Shown piece by piece: positions 35,674 through 44,263 of a stretch of 64,000 nt of DNA. The DNA lies in the NCBI GenBank assembly GCA_900545245.1, contig UQYV01000012.1, positions 1 through 64,000 of the forward strand. The letters run 5' to 3'. The notes beneath the pieces are model-generated. The model searched no databases. It was given only the letters and a program-made list of their open reading frames with translations, and was not told the DNA's origin. The DNA is from an uncultured Bacteroidales bacterium. Its GTDB lineage: Bacteria; Bacteroidota; Bacteroidia; Bacteroidales; UBA932. Both the position numbers and the translations under genes were made by a program. How positions within the stretch are numbered: position 1 is the first letter of the stretch; each line of letters opens with the position of its first letter.

Positions 35674-35990
35674 CCGCCGGCTTTCCTTTCGGGATTTCCG
35701 GCGGAACTCTAAAATAATGAACATAGCTCTTGTTTCAGTAACCCGAAATCTGGACAATTTCCTGTTTGCGCTGAAACAAGTGGCGACGGTTCACGCAATA
35801 GGCGTGAACTGCGTCGCTGCTTGCAGGTGCAACAAAGGCTGTCCAGAGCCGCGGGTTACCTGTGCGCAGGAATGCAGTTCGCGCTTTCTTGTGTCTGTGG
35901 CTTGACTCCGGTCGGGGCAGCCGGGAAATGACAGCCCCTGCGGTGGAATGTCTTTTCCATCGATGTCTATCAGCTTATAAGTTTTTTACC
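35674..35990 (+). ncRNA. Unidentified structured RNA with a pseudoknot
   Basis: No protein gene explains this stretch, but its complementarity is extreme. H1: TCCGCCGG (35673-35680) with 35698-35705. H2: CTTGTTTCAG (35729-35738) with 35771-35780, 10 bp. H3: TAACCCG (35739-35745) with 35852-35858. H4: CTGGACA (35750-35756) with 35840-35846. H5: GCGACG-GTTCACGC (35783-35796) with 35802-35809 and 35812-35817, loop AATAG. H7: GGGGC (35914-35918) with 35934-35938, plus TGGAA/TTCCA at 35944-35959. The left arms of H3 and H4 lie inside the H2 loop and pair outside it, so H2 and H3/H4 make a true pseudoknot. The promoter and 5' hairpin resemble the local tRNA genes. I see none of the conserved cores of RNase P RNA, tmRNA, 6S or SRP RNA. 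The 3' end is uncertain; a T6 run at 35982-35987 is one candidate. Confidence 0.7.
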
Positions 35991-35994
35991 ATAG

Positions 35995-36011
35995 GGTCAG
36001 CCGTTCTGACC
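35995..36011. other. Short hairpin between the RNA gene and the XRE gene
   Basis: GGTCAG (35995-36000) pairs with CTGACC (36006-36011), loop CCGTT. No T-run follows on either strand. It could protect the 3' end of the RNA gene or of the convergent regulator mRNA. Confidence 0.5.
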
Positions 36012-36030
36012 TGTCCGGGCTAAGGAGATT

Positions 36031-36465
36031 TCAAATTTTCTCAGGATTCTCAAATCCCTTAGCCCTTTTTAAAATCCGGACTGCCGAACGCAAGTCTTCT
36101 ATGGAAAGTTCTTTCTCGGAAATGTCCCTTTCGAGAGATTTATTCTTCGCCTGATACTCTGAGAGCGCGTCTTCGGCAATCCTCAGGCGGTTGGTCAGAT
36201 AGGCGTTCTGTGTCATATATGGCACTTCCTCATCTTCCAGAACATCGTGAATATCAGTCATCGGTCCGAGGAAGAGAGCCTCTTCGCTGAGTCCTAGAGC
36301 CTCTGCAATCTTTCCGACGACAGGGCTTATCAGAACCGTACTTCCTTTCTCGATATTTCTGTAATGCGTTTCAGATATTCCGATTTTCTTTGCCATTTCT
36401 TCCTGCGTGTAACCCTTGGCTTTTCTGAAGTGTCGTATGTTCTTTTTAATGGAACTGTTATTCAT
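36031..36465 (-). CDS. XRE-family helix-turn-helix regulator
   Basis: A 144-residue DNA-binding protein. The HTH_3 domain (residues 5-60) reads IRHFRKAKGYTQEEMAKKIGISETHYRNIEKGS. The C-terminal part (about 90-135) is a probable coiled coil (NRLRIAEDALSEYQAKNKSLERD). The start at 36465 puts the HTH near the N-terminus, and the -7 box lies 24 nt upstream. An upstream start would fall within or beyond the promoter. Targets are unknown. It is convergent with the RNA gene. Confidence 0.88.
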   Translation of the reverse strand: MNNSSIKKNIRHFRKAKGYTQEEMAKKIGISETHYRNIEKGSTVLISPVVGKIAEALGLSEEALFLGPMTDIHDVLEDEEVPYMTQNAYLTNRLRIAEDALSEYQAKNKSLERDISEKELSIEDLRSAVRILKRAKGFENPEKI

Positions 36466-36488
36466 TCCGGCCAATCGTTTCAGTACGG

Positions 36489-36496
36489 CAAAATTA
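36489..36496 (-). promoter_or_regulatory. -7 element of the XRE gene
   Basis: Minus-strand TAATTTTG fits TAnnTTTG. A TTTTTG stretch ends at 36512, a spacing of about 15, shorter than usual. Confidence 0.5.
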
Positions 36497-36596
36497 TAAC
36501 AGAAAATAATACAAAAACCGCAACTGATACTTTTTGTTCGCAAGTATTTGTTGCGGTTTTATATAATTTCTCTGGCAGCAGGGTATGTGGGGAGTC

Positions 36597-37319
36597 TCAG
36601 AAGAGATGCTTCTTGCTGGTGGTGGCCACGAATTCTTTGAGGTAGAACGGCTCGAAGTAGGCCACGTCCCGGAAGTGCCTTTCGCTAAGTTCACGCTCAG
36701 CCGGCTCTAGCATCGCCGAGGCCTTCGGGCAAGTCTGGATGAAATGTGCGTTCGGGTGAGTGAGCGTGTCTGTGCACTTCGCGGCTCCATCTCCGATGAA
36801 GAGAACCGGTCCCTCAGCGAGGATGTCGCTGAAACTGTCGCTGTCGATGATTTTTGCATCGGTGTCAGTGACGCGCGTGCCGTTTCCTTCGAATATGGCC
36901 GTATAGACTTCCATCCGGCGTGCATCTATCATAGGGACTATGTATTTGCATGCCAATTTATCATCATCTCTCTCCCGCTGAAAGCCGTCCGGCGTATGCT
37001 TCTGGAGCGCTTGGTTGACAAGTATCTCAAGTGTTCCTACGCTAAGCAGCGGAATCCCGGCCCCGAAACATAATCCCTTGGCTGTGGAGACCCCAACCCT
37101 GAGTCCGGTGTATGAACCGGGTCCCTCGCTTATGCAGACTGCCGAACACTCATTTAGAGAACAGCCTCTCTCCTTCAGCATCTCGTCAACGAATACAGCT
37201 GTGAGTGACGCGTGTGCACGATTTTCCGAACTTTCACGATAGCACACAATCTTTCCGTCTTCAACCATTGCCGTCGAGCACAGTGCCGTTGATGTTTCAA
37301 TCAGTATGATTCTTTCCAT
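36597..37319 (-). CDS. tsaB: tRNA threonylcarbamoyladenosine synthesis protein TsaB
   Basis: Partner of TsaD and TsaE in making t6A37 on tRNAs reading ANN codons. The ASKHA-fold N-terminus has ILIETSTALCSTAM, SEGPGSYTGLRVGVSTAKGLCFG and IDARRMEVYTAIFE. 240 residues, the usual length; it has no metal site of its own. Downstream of cvpA on the same strand, 30 bp apart. Confidence 0.95.
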   Translation of the reverse strand: MERIILIETSTALCSTAMVEDGKIVCYRESSENRAHASLTAVFVDEMLKERGCSLNECSAVCISEGPGSYTGLRVGVSTAKGLCFGAGIPLLSVGTLEILVNQALQKHTPDGFQRERDDDKLACKYIVPMIDARRMEVYTAIFEGNGTRVTDTDAKIIDSDSFSDILAEGPVLFIGDGAAKCTDTLTHPNAHFIQTCPKASAMLEPAERELSERHFRDVAYFEPFYLKEFVATTSKKHLF

Positions 37320-37349
37320 ATATTTCTAATAATATTGTCAAATTATCCC

Positions 37350-37844
37350 CTAATTCCAGAAGAAAAGTTCCTTGAGATAGGGAAATATCGCGTAGGACAT
37401 CGTTTTCAGAGGCCCGTAGAACGTCGTCGCTGCAAGATATTCGCTCTTTACGAATGAAAATGTTCCGTTCAAGGCATCAAAAATCATCAGTAGGATGCAC
37501 AGAATCAGCAGGCATTCAACAATCGCGAGCGTCGCTCCGAGCAGGCGATTCAACCACCCGAGAAGCACCACTTTCACTATCTTTTCCAAGATTCGTCCGA
37601 TGAGTGTCAGCCCGAGAACAGTGATGCAGAAAATCAGAATGAACGCGATGACTTTCAGAACGGTGTCGTCAAGTGCAATCCAACTCTTGAGCCATTGGCC
37701 GACCCCGACAGAGAACTTTACGGACAACCATACGCCGAGGCATAGAGCCACGAGCGAGACCACCTGCCCGATAAACCCTTTCTTCAGACCGATGCACAAG
37801 GCAATGAGCAGGCTGCTCAGCACTATAATGTCAAATATGCTCAT
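37350..37844 (-). CDS. cvpA: CvpA-family membrane protein
   Basis: A 164-residue inner-membrane protein with four predicted helices. MSIFDIIVLSSLLIALCIGLKKGFIGQVVSL is the family N-terminus, and LNRLLGATLAIVECLLILCILL is the third to fourth helix. Named for colicin V production; the actual role is unclear. The start at 37844 is supported because the promoter lies at 37862-37892, so longer forms would begin upstream of the transcription start. Divergent from ileS. Confidence 0.85.
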   Translation of the reverse strand: MSIFDIIVLSSLLIALCIGLKKGFIGQVVSLVALCLGVWLSVKFSVGVGQWLKSWIALDDTVLKVIAFILIFCITVLGLTLIGRILEKIVKVVLLGWLNRLLGATLAIVECLLILCILLMIFDALNGTFSFVKSEYLAATTFYGPLKTMSYAIFPYLKELFFWN

Positions 37845-37861
37845 AGATTCCAAAAACTCTG

Positions 37862-37892
37862 CAAAAATAATCATTTTGTAAAAACTCCACAA
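37862..37892 (-). promoter_or_regulatory. Promoter of cvpA-tsaB
   Basis: Minus-strand TTG (37892-37890), 20 bp, TATTTTTG (37869-37862). It interleaves with the divergent ileS promoter, so the two may compete. Confidence 0.6.
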
Positions 37893-37905
37893 TTCATTAT
37901 CTTTG
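37875..37905 (+). promoter_or_regulatory. Promoter of ileS
   Basis: TTTG (37875-37878), 19 bp, TATCTTTG (37898-37905) is an exact match to the phylum consensus. The leader is about 60 nt long and shows no convincing T-box core. Confidence 0.85.
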
Positions 37906-37973
37906 TCAGTTCAAAAAGTTTGCGGTCTTTGGCCTCGAGACTTTTAGAAACTGGACAAAAGAGAAATAATAAT

Positions 37974-40900
37974 ATGAAATTCAAGGAATACAGGGGATTG
38001 GATCCTGTCGCTGTCGCGAATGAGGTTCTCGAGAGATGGAAGAAAAACCATGCGTTTGAAAAGTCGCTGGAGTTGCGCGAAGGCGCTCCGGAGTTCGTCT
38101 TTTTCGAGGGACCTCCTTCCGCTAATGGGATGCCGGGCATACATCATGTAATGGCGCGCTCCATCAAGGACTCAATCTGCCGATACAAGACGCAGAGCGG
38201 TTTCCGTGTGAGACGTCGCGCCGGATGGGACACGCACGGGCTTCCTGTTGAGCTTGGTGTGGAGAAGAAGCTCGGAATCACCAAGGAGGACATAGGGACG
38301 AAGATTTCCGTTGAGGAGTACAACGAGACCTGCCGTAAGGAAGTGATGAAATACACGAAGGAGTGGATGTCGCTTACGGAAAGAATCGGGTATTGGGTTG
38401 ATATGAATGATCCCTACATCACCTATGACAACCGCTACATCGAGACACTGTGGTATCTCCTTAAGGATATATACAATAAGGGGTTGCTCTACAAAGGCTA
38501 CTCCATTCAGCCGTACTCGCCGGCCGCAGGCACTGGACTCAGCTCCCACGAGCTCAATCAGCCCGGATGCTATCGCGACGTGAAGGATACGACTGTAACG
38601 GTGCAGTTTGAGGTCATCAAGGACGAGAAATCACAGATTCTTTTCGACTGTGAGACTGTCCCTGTCTATTTCCTCGCGTGGACGACGACTCCGTGGACTC
38701 TGCCGTCAAATACGGCTCTCTGTGTAGGGCCGAACATCGACTATGTCCGCGTGAAGTCTTTCAATCCCTATTCGGGTCAGCAGGCAATCTATGTAGTCGC
38801 CAAGGCTCTGGTTAGCGGTTGGTTCAACCCGAAGGCTGCCGAGCTTTCGATGGAGGACTACAAGGCTGGCGACAAACTCGTTCCGTTCAAGATTCTTGAC
38901 GGAGAGTTCAAGGGCAGCGAATTGCTCGGAATCAAGTACCACCAGCTCATTCCATGGTTCAGCCCGGAGACGGACGGCGCTTTCCGCGTGATAGGAGGTG
39001 ACTATGTTTCGATTGAGGAAGGTACGACGGGCATTGTCCACATCGCGCCTACCTTTGGTGCGGACGACAACAAGGTGGCTAAGCAGGCAGGGGTGCCGCC
39101 GATTATGGTCGTAGACCGCAACGGTGACCGCTATGCGCAGGTTGACCGTCAGGGCCGGTTCTTCCGCCTTGAGGATCTTGATCCGGATTATGCGGCAAAG
39201 CACGTGTCTCCGGACTATGCGGAATGGGCGGGGAGATATGTGAAGAACGCATATGATTCCTCCCTTGCACCGGACGCTCCTACCCTTGACGTTGACATCT
39301 GCATGATGTTGAAGGCTCAGGGAAAGGCGTTCAAGATTGAAAAGCATGTCCACACCTATCCGCACTGTTGGAGAACCGACAAACCGGTGCTCTACTATCC
39401 GCTGAACTCCTGGTTCATCAAGACCACTGCGGTGAGGGACAAGATGATAGAATTGAACAACACGATCGCTTGGAAACCGGAGTCGACTGGAACTGGTCGT
39501 TTCGGGAAGTGGTTGGAGAATATTCAGGACTGGAATCTCAGTCGCAGCCGCTATTGGGGAACGCCGCTTCCTGTTTGGCGCACCGAGGACGGAAAGGAAG
39601 AAAAGTGCATCGGCTCGCTGAAGGAACTCTATGCGGAAATAGAAAAATCCGTTTCTGCCGGTGTGATGAGATCCAACCCTCTGAAGGACAGGGGATTTGA
39701 TCCGAATGATATGTCAAAGGAAAACTATGACAGGATCGATCTCCACAGACCGTATGTCGACAATATATTCCTCGTCTCTCCGTCCGGGAAAAAGATGGTT
39801 CGTGAGACAGATCTGATAGACGTTTGGTTTGACTCTGGCGCTATGCCTTATGCCCAGGAAGGACTCCGAAATCTCGGAAGCAAGGACTTCGGATGCACGG
39901 CGGACTTCATCGCCGAAGGCGTGGACCAGACTCGCGGATGGTTCTACACTCTCCACGCAATCCACACGATGGTGAGTGGAACATGCGCATTCAAGCGTGT
40001 GATTTCCAACGGACTGGTGCTTGACAAGGACGGAAACAAGATGAGCAAGAGACTCGGCAACGCCGTGGATCCGTTCGGACAACTTGATAAATACGGACCG
40101 GACGCACTTCGTTGGTATATGCTCACGAACTCGCAGCCGTGGGACAATCTCCGCTTCGACGAAGCCGGTGTCGATGAGGTCCGCAGGAAATTTTTCGGAA
40201 CGCTCTATAACACATATTCGTTCTTCGCTCTTTATGCCAATGTCGACGGGTTTGAACCTTCGGCGGCACAGGTCCCTTACTCACGGCGTCCTGAACTTGA
40301 CAGGTGGATAATCTCCCTGCTCAACACGTTGGTGAAGGATGTGGTCGCGGCCTATGAGGACTACGACGTGACTCAGGCCGGACGTCTCATACAGAACTTT
40401 GTGTGCGACCACCTGAGCAACTGGTATGTGCGTCTGGGAAGGAAACGTTTCTGGGGAGGCACTATGGATGAGGATAAACTATCGGCCTATCAGACATTGT
40501 ATGAGGTACTTCTTTCAGTTTCCAAGCTTGCCGCCCCGATAGCACCGTTCTTTATGGACAGGCTCTATCTCGATCTCACTGGAGGGGAGTCCGGAGAATT
40601 CCGTTCCGTACACTATGTGCCTATGCCGCAGTACAACGAGGCTGTTGTGGACAAGGATCTTGAGGAGAGAATGGAACTTGCGCAGAGGGCATCATCAATG
40701 GTTCTTGCACTGCGCCGCAAGGTGAACATCAAGGTTCGCCAACCGCTTTCCAAGCTTGTCATCCCTGTGCTGAACGATAAAGTGAAGGAGCAGCTTGAGA
40801 AGGTGAAGTCTTTGCTTCTGGGCGAGGTGAACGTGAAGGAAGCCGAGTTCATCCACGACACCGCCGGCATCATAACGAAAAAGATAAAGCCGAACTTCAA

Positions 40901-41408
40901 GACACTTGGAAAAATATACGGCAAGCAAATGAAGGAGATTGCGGCCGCCTTCCCTCAGCTTTCTCAGGAGGCCATTGCTGCGATCGAGGCATCAGAAGAG
41001 TATGTGCTCAGTCTTCCTTCGGGTGACGTTGTCTTAAAGAAGGGAGACTACGAGATTACTTCCGAGGACATGCCTGGCTGGCTCGTGGCAAGTGACGGGC
41101 CTCTCACTCTTGCTCTCGACATCACAGTTACGGACGATCTTCGTCGCGAGGGCACGGCGCGTGAACTCATCAACCGAATCCAGAACCTCCGCAAGGATAG
41201 CGGGTTTGAGGTCACTGACAGGGTTTGCGTCGGCATATTTACAGATGTTCCGGAGTTCAGTACGGAAATTGCCGAAGCTCTGTCCTTTTACACCGACTAT
41301 GTGGCTTCGCAGACCCTTGCGGTCAGTGTCGCTATGGTTGATGCTCCGGCCGGTTCGGATGTCGAATGGGGTGATGGCACCATCAATATCAACGTTGAGA
41401 AAATATAG
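37974..41408 (+). CDS. ileS: Isoleucyl-tRNA synthetase (IleS2-like type)
   Basis: Charges tRNA-Ile with isoleucine and edits valine. 1,144 residues, longer than the E. coli enzyme. The HIGH-type motif is GMPGIHH (about 52-58) in the form seen in IleS2/eukaryote-like enzymes. KMSKR lies near 688-692, and an editing domain lies between. The end lacks the zinc-finger cysteines of IleS1. IleS2 types are known to be less sensitive to mupirocin; that is family knowledge, not shown here. The ATG at 37974 fits the promoter; an upstream TTG would add 18 residues with no homology. Confidence 0.96.
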   Translation: MKFKEYRGLDPVAVANEVLERWKKNHAFEKSLELREGAPEFVFFEGPPSANGMPGIHHVMARSIKDSICRYKTQSGFRVRRRAGWDTHGLPVELGVEKKLGITKEDIGTKISVEEYNETCRKEVMKYTKEWMSLTERIGYWVDMNDPYITYDNRYIETLWYLLKDIYNKGLLYKGYSIQPYSPAAGTGLSSHELNQPGCYRDVKDTTVTVQFEVIKDEKSQILFDCETVPVYFLAWTTTPWTLPSNTALCVGPNIDYVRVKSFNPYSGQQAIYVVAKALVSGWFNPKAAELSMEDYKAGDKLVPFKILDGEFKGSELLGIKYHQLIPWFSPETDGAFRVIGGDYVSIEEGTTGIVHIAPTFGADDNKVAKQAGVPPIMVVDRNGDRYAQVDRQGRFFRLEDLDPDYAAKHVSPDYAEWAGRYVKNAYDSSLAPDAPTLDVDICMMLKAQGKAFKIEKHVHTYPHCWRTDKPVLYYPLNSWFIKTTAVRDKMIELNNTIAWKPESTGTGRFGKWLENIQDWNLSRSRYWGTPLPVWRTEDGKEEKCIGSLKELYAEIEKSVSAGVMRSNPLKDRGFDPNDMSKENYDRIDLHRPYVDNIFLVSPSGKKMVRETDLIDVWFDSGAMPYAQEGLRNLGSKDFGCTADFIAEGVDQTRGWFYTLHAIHTMVSGTCAFKRVISNGLVLDKDGNKMSKRLGNAVDPFGQLDKYGPDALRWYMLTNSQPWDNLRFDEAGVDEVRRKFFGTLYNTYSFFALYANVDGFEPSAAQVPYSRRPELDRWIISLLNTLVKDVVAAYEDYDVTQAGRLIQNFVCDHLSNWYVRLGRKRFWGGTMDEDKLSAYQTLYEVLLSVSKLAAPIAPFFMDRLYLDLTGGESGEFRSVHYVPMPQYNEAVVDKDLEERMELAQRASSMVLALRRKVNIKVRQPLSKLVIPVLNDKVKEQLEKVKSLLLGEVNVKEAEFIHDTAGIITKKIKPNFKTLGKIYGKQMKEIAAAFPQLSQEAIAAIEASEEYVLSLPSGDVVLKKGDYEITSEDMPGWLVASDGPLTLALDITVTDDLRREGTARELINRIQNLRKDSGFEVTDRVCVGIFTDVPEFSTEIAEALSFYTDYVASQTLAVSVAMVDAPAGSDVEWGDGTININVEKI

Positions 41409-41431
41409 ACTGACATTAAAACTTATATATT

Positions 41432-41851
41432 ATGGCAGAAGAAAAGAAAATCAATGAGCCTGAAGTACAGGTCCGTTACAGTGATGAGGAACTGCAGGAG
41501 TTCAAACAGATAATTCTTGATATGCTGGCAAAGGCAAAGGACGAGTATAACACTCTGCGTGCCGTTGTCACACATGCGTCAAGCAATGATATCGGTGACA
41601 CGTCTCCGACATTCAAGGGACTTGAGGAGGGCGCGTCCGCTCTCTCGAAGGAAGAGGCGGGACAGCTCGCTCAGCGCCAGTACAAGTTCATTCAGAACCT
41701 TGAAGCGGCTCTCGTGCGCATCGAGAACAAGACCTACGGAATATGCCGCGTGACCGGCAAACTCATCCCGAAGGAGCGCCTCCGTCTTGTCCCTCATGCC
41801 ACACTGACGGTTGAGGCCAAGGAGATGCTGAACAAGAAACAGCAGCAGTAA
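41432..41851 (+). CDS. DksA/TraR-family protein
   Basis: 139 residues, coiled-coil helical N-terminus (about 18-95) and a zinc-finger-like end, YGICRVTGKLIPKERLRLVPHATL. Only one of the four finger cysteines is present, as is common in the Bacteroidota members, so it may not bind zinc. DksA proteins act in the secondary channel of RNA polymerase with ppGpp; a like role here is inferred. 23 bp after ileS and 4 bp before lspA. Confidence 0.85.
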   Translation: MAEEKKINEPEVQVRYSDEELQEFKQIILDMLAKAKDEYNTLRAVVTHASSNDIGDTSPTFKGLEEGASALSKEEAGQLAQRQYKFIQNLEAALVRIENKTYGICRVTGKLIPKERLRLVPHATLTVEAKEMLNKKQQQ

Positions 41852-41855
41852 AGGT

Positions 41856-42539
41856 ATGAAGCTGAAAATGTCCAAGGGCAAGTGGCTCATTGTGCTGGGC
41901 GTTGCTCTCGTGGTTATAGATCAGGTCATCAAAATACTCGTCAAGACCAATATGTGCCTTGGCGAGCATTTTGACGTCTTTGGTGATTGGTTCAAGATTT
42001 ATTTCATTGAAAACGAGGGAATGGCGTTCGGAATGAAGTTCGGAGGCTGGTTTGGCAAACTCCTGCTGTCTTTGTTCCGTATAGTCCTTTTCTGCGTCCT
42101 TGTTTGGTGGATTAACAAGCTCTGCAAGAAACCATCTACTCCGGCCGGCGTTCTTGTGGGACTGACACTCATCACCGCCGGAGCGCTGGGCAACATCTTC
42201 GACTGCTTTTTCTACGGTCTGATTTTCTCTGAGTCCACTTTATACGCACCGGCTGTCTTTGGAGGGCATTACGCCCCATTCCTCTTCGGCAAGGTGGTGG
42301 ATATGTTCTATTTTCCGATTATCGACACAACTTGGCCCGACTGGATGCCGTGGCTGGGAGGCCGCCCTTTCAAGTTTTTCGAACCTGTCTTCAATTTTGC
42401 TGACAGCTGCGTGACTGTGGGCACCTTCTACCTCATTTTCTTCCAGTACAAGTTCTTCGCCCAGGACGGCAAAGTGGAAAATGCGCAGCCAGAGGCGACC
42501 CCGACCAAGCATTCAGAAGGCAGAAAATGCAAAAAATAA
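41856..42539 (+). CDS. lspA: Lipoprotein signal peptidase
   Basis: Inner-membrane aspartyl protease that removes signal peptides from prolipoproteins. Four membrane helices. The catalytic Asp residues lie in GNIFDCFFYG and FNFADSCVTVG. IENEGMAFGM is the conserved loop. 227 residues, with a long insertion before the last helix (DMFYFPIIDTTWPDWMPWL), typical in this phylum, and a hydrophilic tail. This chromosome also encodes several lipoproteins needing it (5.2, 60.5 and 62.4 kb). Confidence 0.95.
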   Translation: MKLKMSKGKWLIVLGVALVVIDQVIKILVKTNMCLGEHFDVFGDWFKIYFIENEGMAFGMKFGGWFGKLLLSLFRIVLFCVLVWWINKLCKKPSTPAGVLVGLTLITAGALGNIFDCFFYGLIFSESTLYAPAVFGGHYAPFLFGKVVDMFYFPIIDTTWPDWMPWLGGRPFKFFEPVFNFADSCVTVGTFYLIFFQYKFFAQDGKVENAQPEATPTKHSEGRKCKK

Positions 42540-42558
42540 GCGAAAAGCCAAGAAAAAT

Positions 42559-42589
42559 TTTGCAGAATATATCTTTTTAACTACCTTTG
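42559..42589 (+). promoter_or_regulatory. Promoter of tRNA-Ser
   Basis: TTTG (42559-42562), 19 bp, TACCTTTG (42582-42589). The leader begins GCAATCC-TTTC, like that of the tRNA-Thr cluster. Confidence 0.85.
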
Positions 42590-42621
42590 CAATCCTTTCC
42601 GAAAGAAAGGTGAAATATGTT

Positions 42622-42706
42622 GGAGAGTTGGCCGAGTGGTTTAAGGCGGCAGTCTTGAAAACTGTTGAGGTGAAAGCCTCCGGGGGTTCGAATCCCTCAC
42701 TCTCCG
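42622..42706 (+). tRNA. tRNA-Ser (TGA)
   Basis: Class II tRNA of 85 nt. Acceptor GGAGAGT (42622-42628) pairs with ACTCTCC (42699-42705); discriminator G. Anticodon loop CTTGAAA gives TGA. A long variable arm is present. The 3' end is the integration site of the mobile element that follows, and the tRNA remains complete after insertion. Confidence 0.95.
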
Positions 42707-42709
42707 CAA
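42701..42709 (+). repeat. Left attachment site in tRNA-Ser
   Basis: TCTCCGCAA at the tRNA 3' end is repeated at 53934-53942. In the wider 23-bp window ending in this 9-mer the two sites agree at 18 positions. The distance of 11,233 bp fits an NBU2-size element. Confidence 0.7.
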
Positions 42710-42739
42710 CAAACGCTGAAAATCAGCAGATTGCAAAAC

Positions 42740-42788
42740 AAACACCCAGTTTTACACCCAAGAATGTAAAGTCTGGTGTTTTTGTTTT
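42740..42788 (+). terminator. Terminator after tRNA-Ser, inside the element's left end
   Basis: AAACACCCAG (42740-42749) pairs with CTGGTGTTT (42773-42781) with one bulged C, and TACA/TGTA can pair inside; TTTGTTTTA follows. The rest of 42,789-43,033 is AT-rich and shows no gene. Confidence 0.7.
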
Positions 42789-43033
42789 ATTTAAGATAAT
42801 ACAACCACTACATAATAAAAGAGTAGCGATATTAAAAGAATCCGATGAGAAAAGACTAATATTTATCTATCCATTCACTTTGATTTTTCAGGACTTTACA
42901 TCGTCCTGAAAGTATTTGTTATTGTATTCCAACGTCAGGAGTGGATTATAATACAAGTTTTTTGTGTGGATAGAATTTCGTTTTGCTTAATGTACGAAAG
43001 TACTTATCTATAAACGCATGAAATATTAGCACA

Positions 43034-44239
43034 ATGAATCATTGGAAATCAACTTTGGCCGTGATAGGAATAGGCCAACTCATATCTATTTTAACAAGTA
43101 CGATTGTTGGCTTCTCCATTATTTTTTGGATTAGCAACGAATTTAAATCCCCGACAGCTTTATCTCTGGCTATTTTAGCTGGATTTTTACCACAATTTGT
43201 ATTAGGCTTGTTTACCGGGGTCTATGTTGACAGATGGAATCGAAAGAAAACGATGTTTTATTCGGACTTGTTCATCGCGTTCTGTACCCTATGTCTTTTT
43301 ATTGTGATAACCAAGGGTTATAAAGACCTTTCTTTTTTTTATCTATTGACTGCTTGTCGTTCAATAGGCAGTACGTTTCATGCACCTGCTTTACAGGCAA
43401 GCATCCCTCTACTGGTTCCCAAGCACCATCTTGTCAGGGTATCAGGTTTGTACCATTCCATTCAATCCTTCAGTGAGGTGATAGCTCCCGTTGTAGGGGC
43501 AAGCCTCGTTGTTTGGCTTCCCATACAGTATATTCTGCTCATAGATGTGATCGGAGCTGTTGCTGCTTGTCTGACCTTACTTTGTGTCCAGATTCCTTCT
43601 CTTCAAAAAACGAAAGTTCTTCCAGATTTCAAAAAAGAACTGACGGAATGTTGGCATACCTTGCGGCGTACAATGGGCATTTTGCCTTTATTCGTATGCT
43701 TTACGCTGGTGACTTTTGTCCTTATGCCTGTTTTTACGTTATTTCCTTTTATGACGCTTCTGCATTTCAACGGAAACATTTTGCAAATGGGAGTTGTGGA
43801 AATGGGTTGGGGCTCAGGGGCATTGTTGGGCGGTTTAGTACTTGCCTGTAAGGCTTTGAAAAGCAAGCAAACATTAGTGATGCATACGGCTTATGTGATA
43901 TTGGGATTGTATCTGATTAGCGCCAGTTATTTACCATCAAGCGCATTTATAGGTTTTGTTTGCCTAACATTTACAGGAGGCATAGCCTATTCCATTTACC
44001 ATGCGCTTTTCATCGCTATTATTCAGCAGAACTTGGCTTCGGACATGCTTGGACGGACTTTTTCTCTCATCTTTAGTTTGAGTACCTTTCCATCAATGCT
44101 GGGTATCGTAGCTTCAGGATATTGGGTGGAAGCATGGGGTATCACATCCGTCTTTATGATCAGCGGATGGGTTATCTTTCTGATTGGAGTGGGTGCAAAT
44201 TTTATTTCTTCAATCAAGCAGTTGGATAATTACGCATAG
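43034..44239 (+). CDS. mef(En2): Macrolide efflux MFS transporter, Mef(En2)-like
   Basis: A 401-residue inner-membrane MFS protein with 12 predicted helices. The family signature FTGVYVDRWNRKKTMFYSDLFIA (loop 2-3) and the N-terminal SILTSTIVGFSIIFWI are those of Mef macrolide exporters. It would pump out 14/15-membered macrolides. It is AT-richer than the chromosome around it and lies 24 bp before the lincosamide gene, the same pair as in NBU2. Symbol given by context and likeness; an alignment would settle the allele. Confidence 0.88.
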   Translation: MNHWKSTLAVIGIGQLISILTSTIVGFSIIFWISNEFKSPTALSLAILAGFLPQFVLGLFTGVYVDRWNRKKTMFYSDLFIAFCTLCLFIVITKGYKDLSFFYLLTACRSIGSTFHAPALQASIPLLVPKHHLVRVSGLYHSIQSFSEVIAPVVGASLVVWLPIQYILLIDVIGAVAACLTLLCVQIPSLQKTKVLPDFKKELTECWHTLRRTMGILPLFVCFTLVTFVLMPVFTLFPFMTLLHFNGNILQMGVVEMGWGSGALLGGLVLACKALKSKQTLVMHTAYVILGLYLISASYLPSSAFIGFVCLTFTGGIAYSIYHALFIAIIQQNLASDMLGRTFSLIFSLSTFPSMLGIVASGYWVEAWGITSVFMISGWVIFLIGVGANFISSIKQLDNYA

Positions 44240-44263
44240 TATTATTTATTAAAGAATTATTAT

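Noticed and set aside
35717..35905. Cys-rich 62-codon frame within the unidentified RNA
   Set aside because: It lies across helices H2 to H5, whose complementarity explains the base sequence better than coding does. No homology or secretion signal is visible. It could still be a small peptide, but I do not support it.
35664..36011. tmRNA or RNase P RNA identity for the structured RNA
   Set aside because: No RNase P core (GAGGAAAGUCC-type) was found, and no 3' tRNA-like domain or CCA for tmRNA. A GGGGC...GCCCC stretch only superficially resembles the tmRNA 5' end.
41432..41851. Loss of zinc-finger cysteines in the DksA-type protein as an anomaly
   Set aside because: Bacteroidota DksA/TraR relatives commonly have this single-cysteine form, so it is not evidence of decay.
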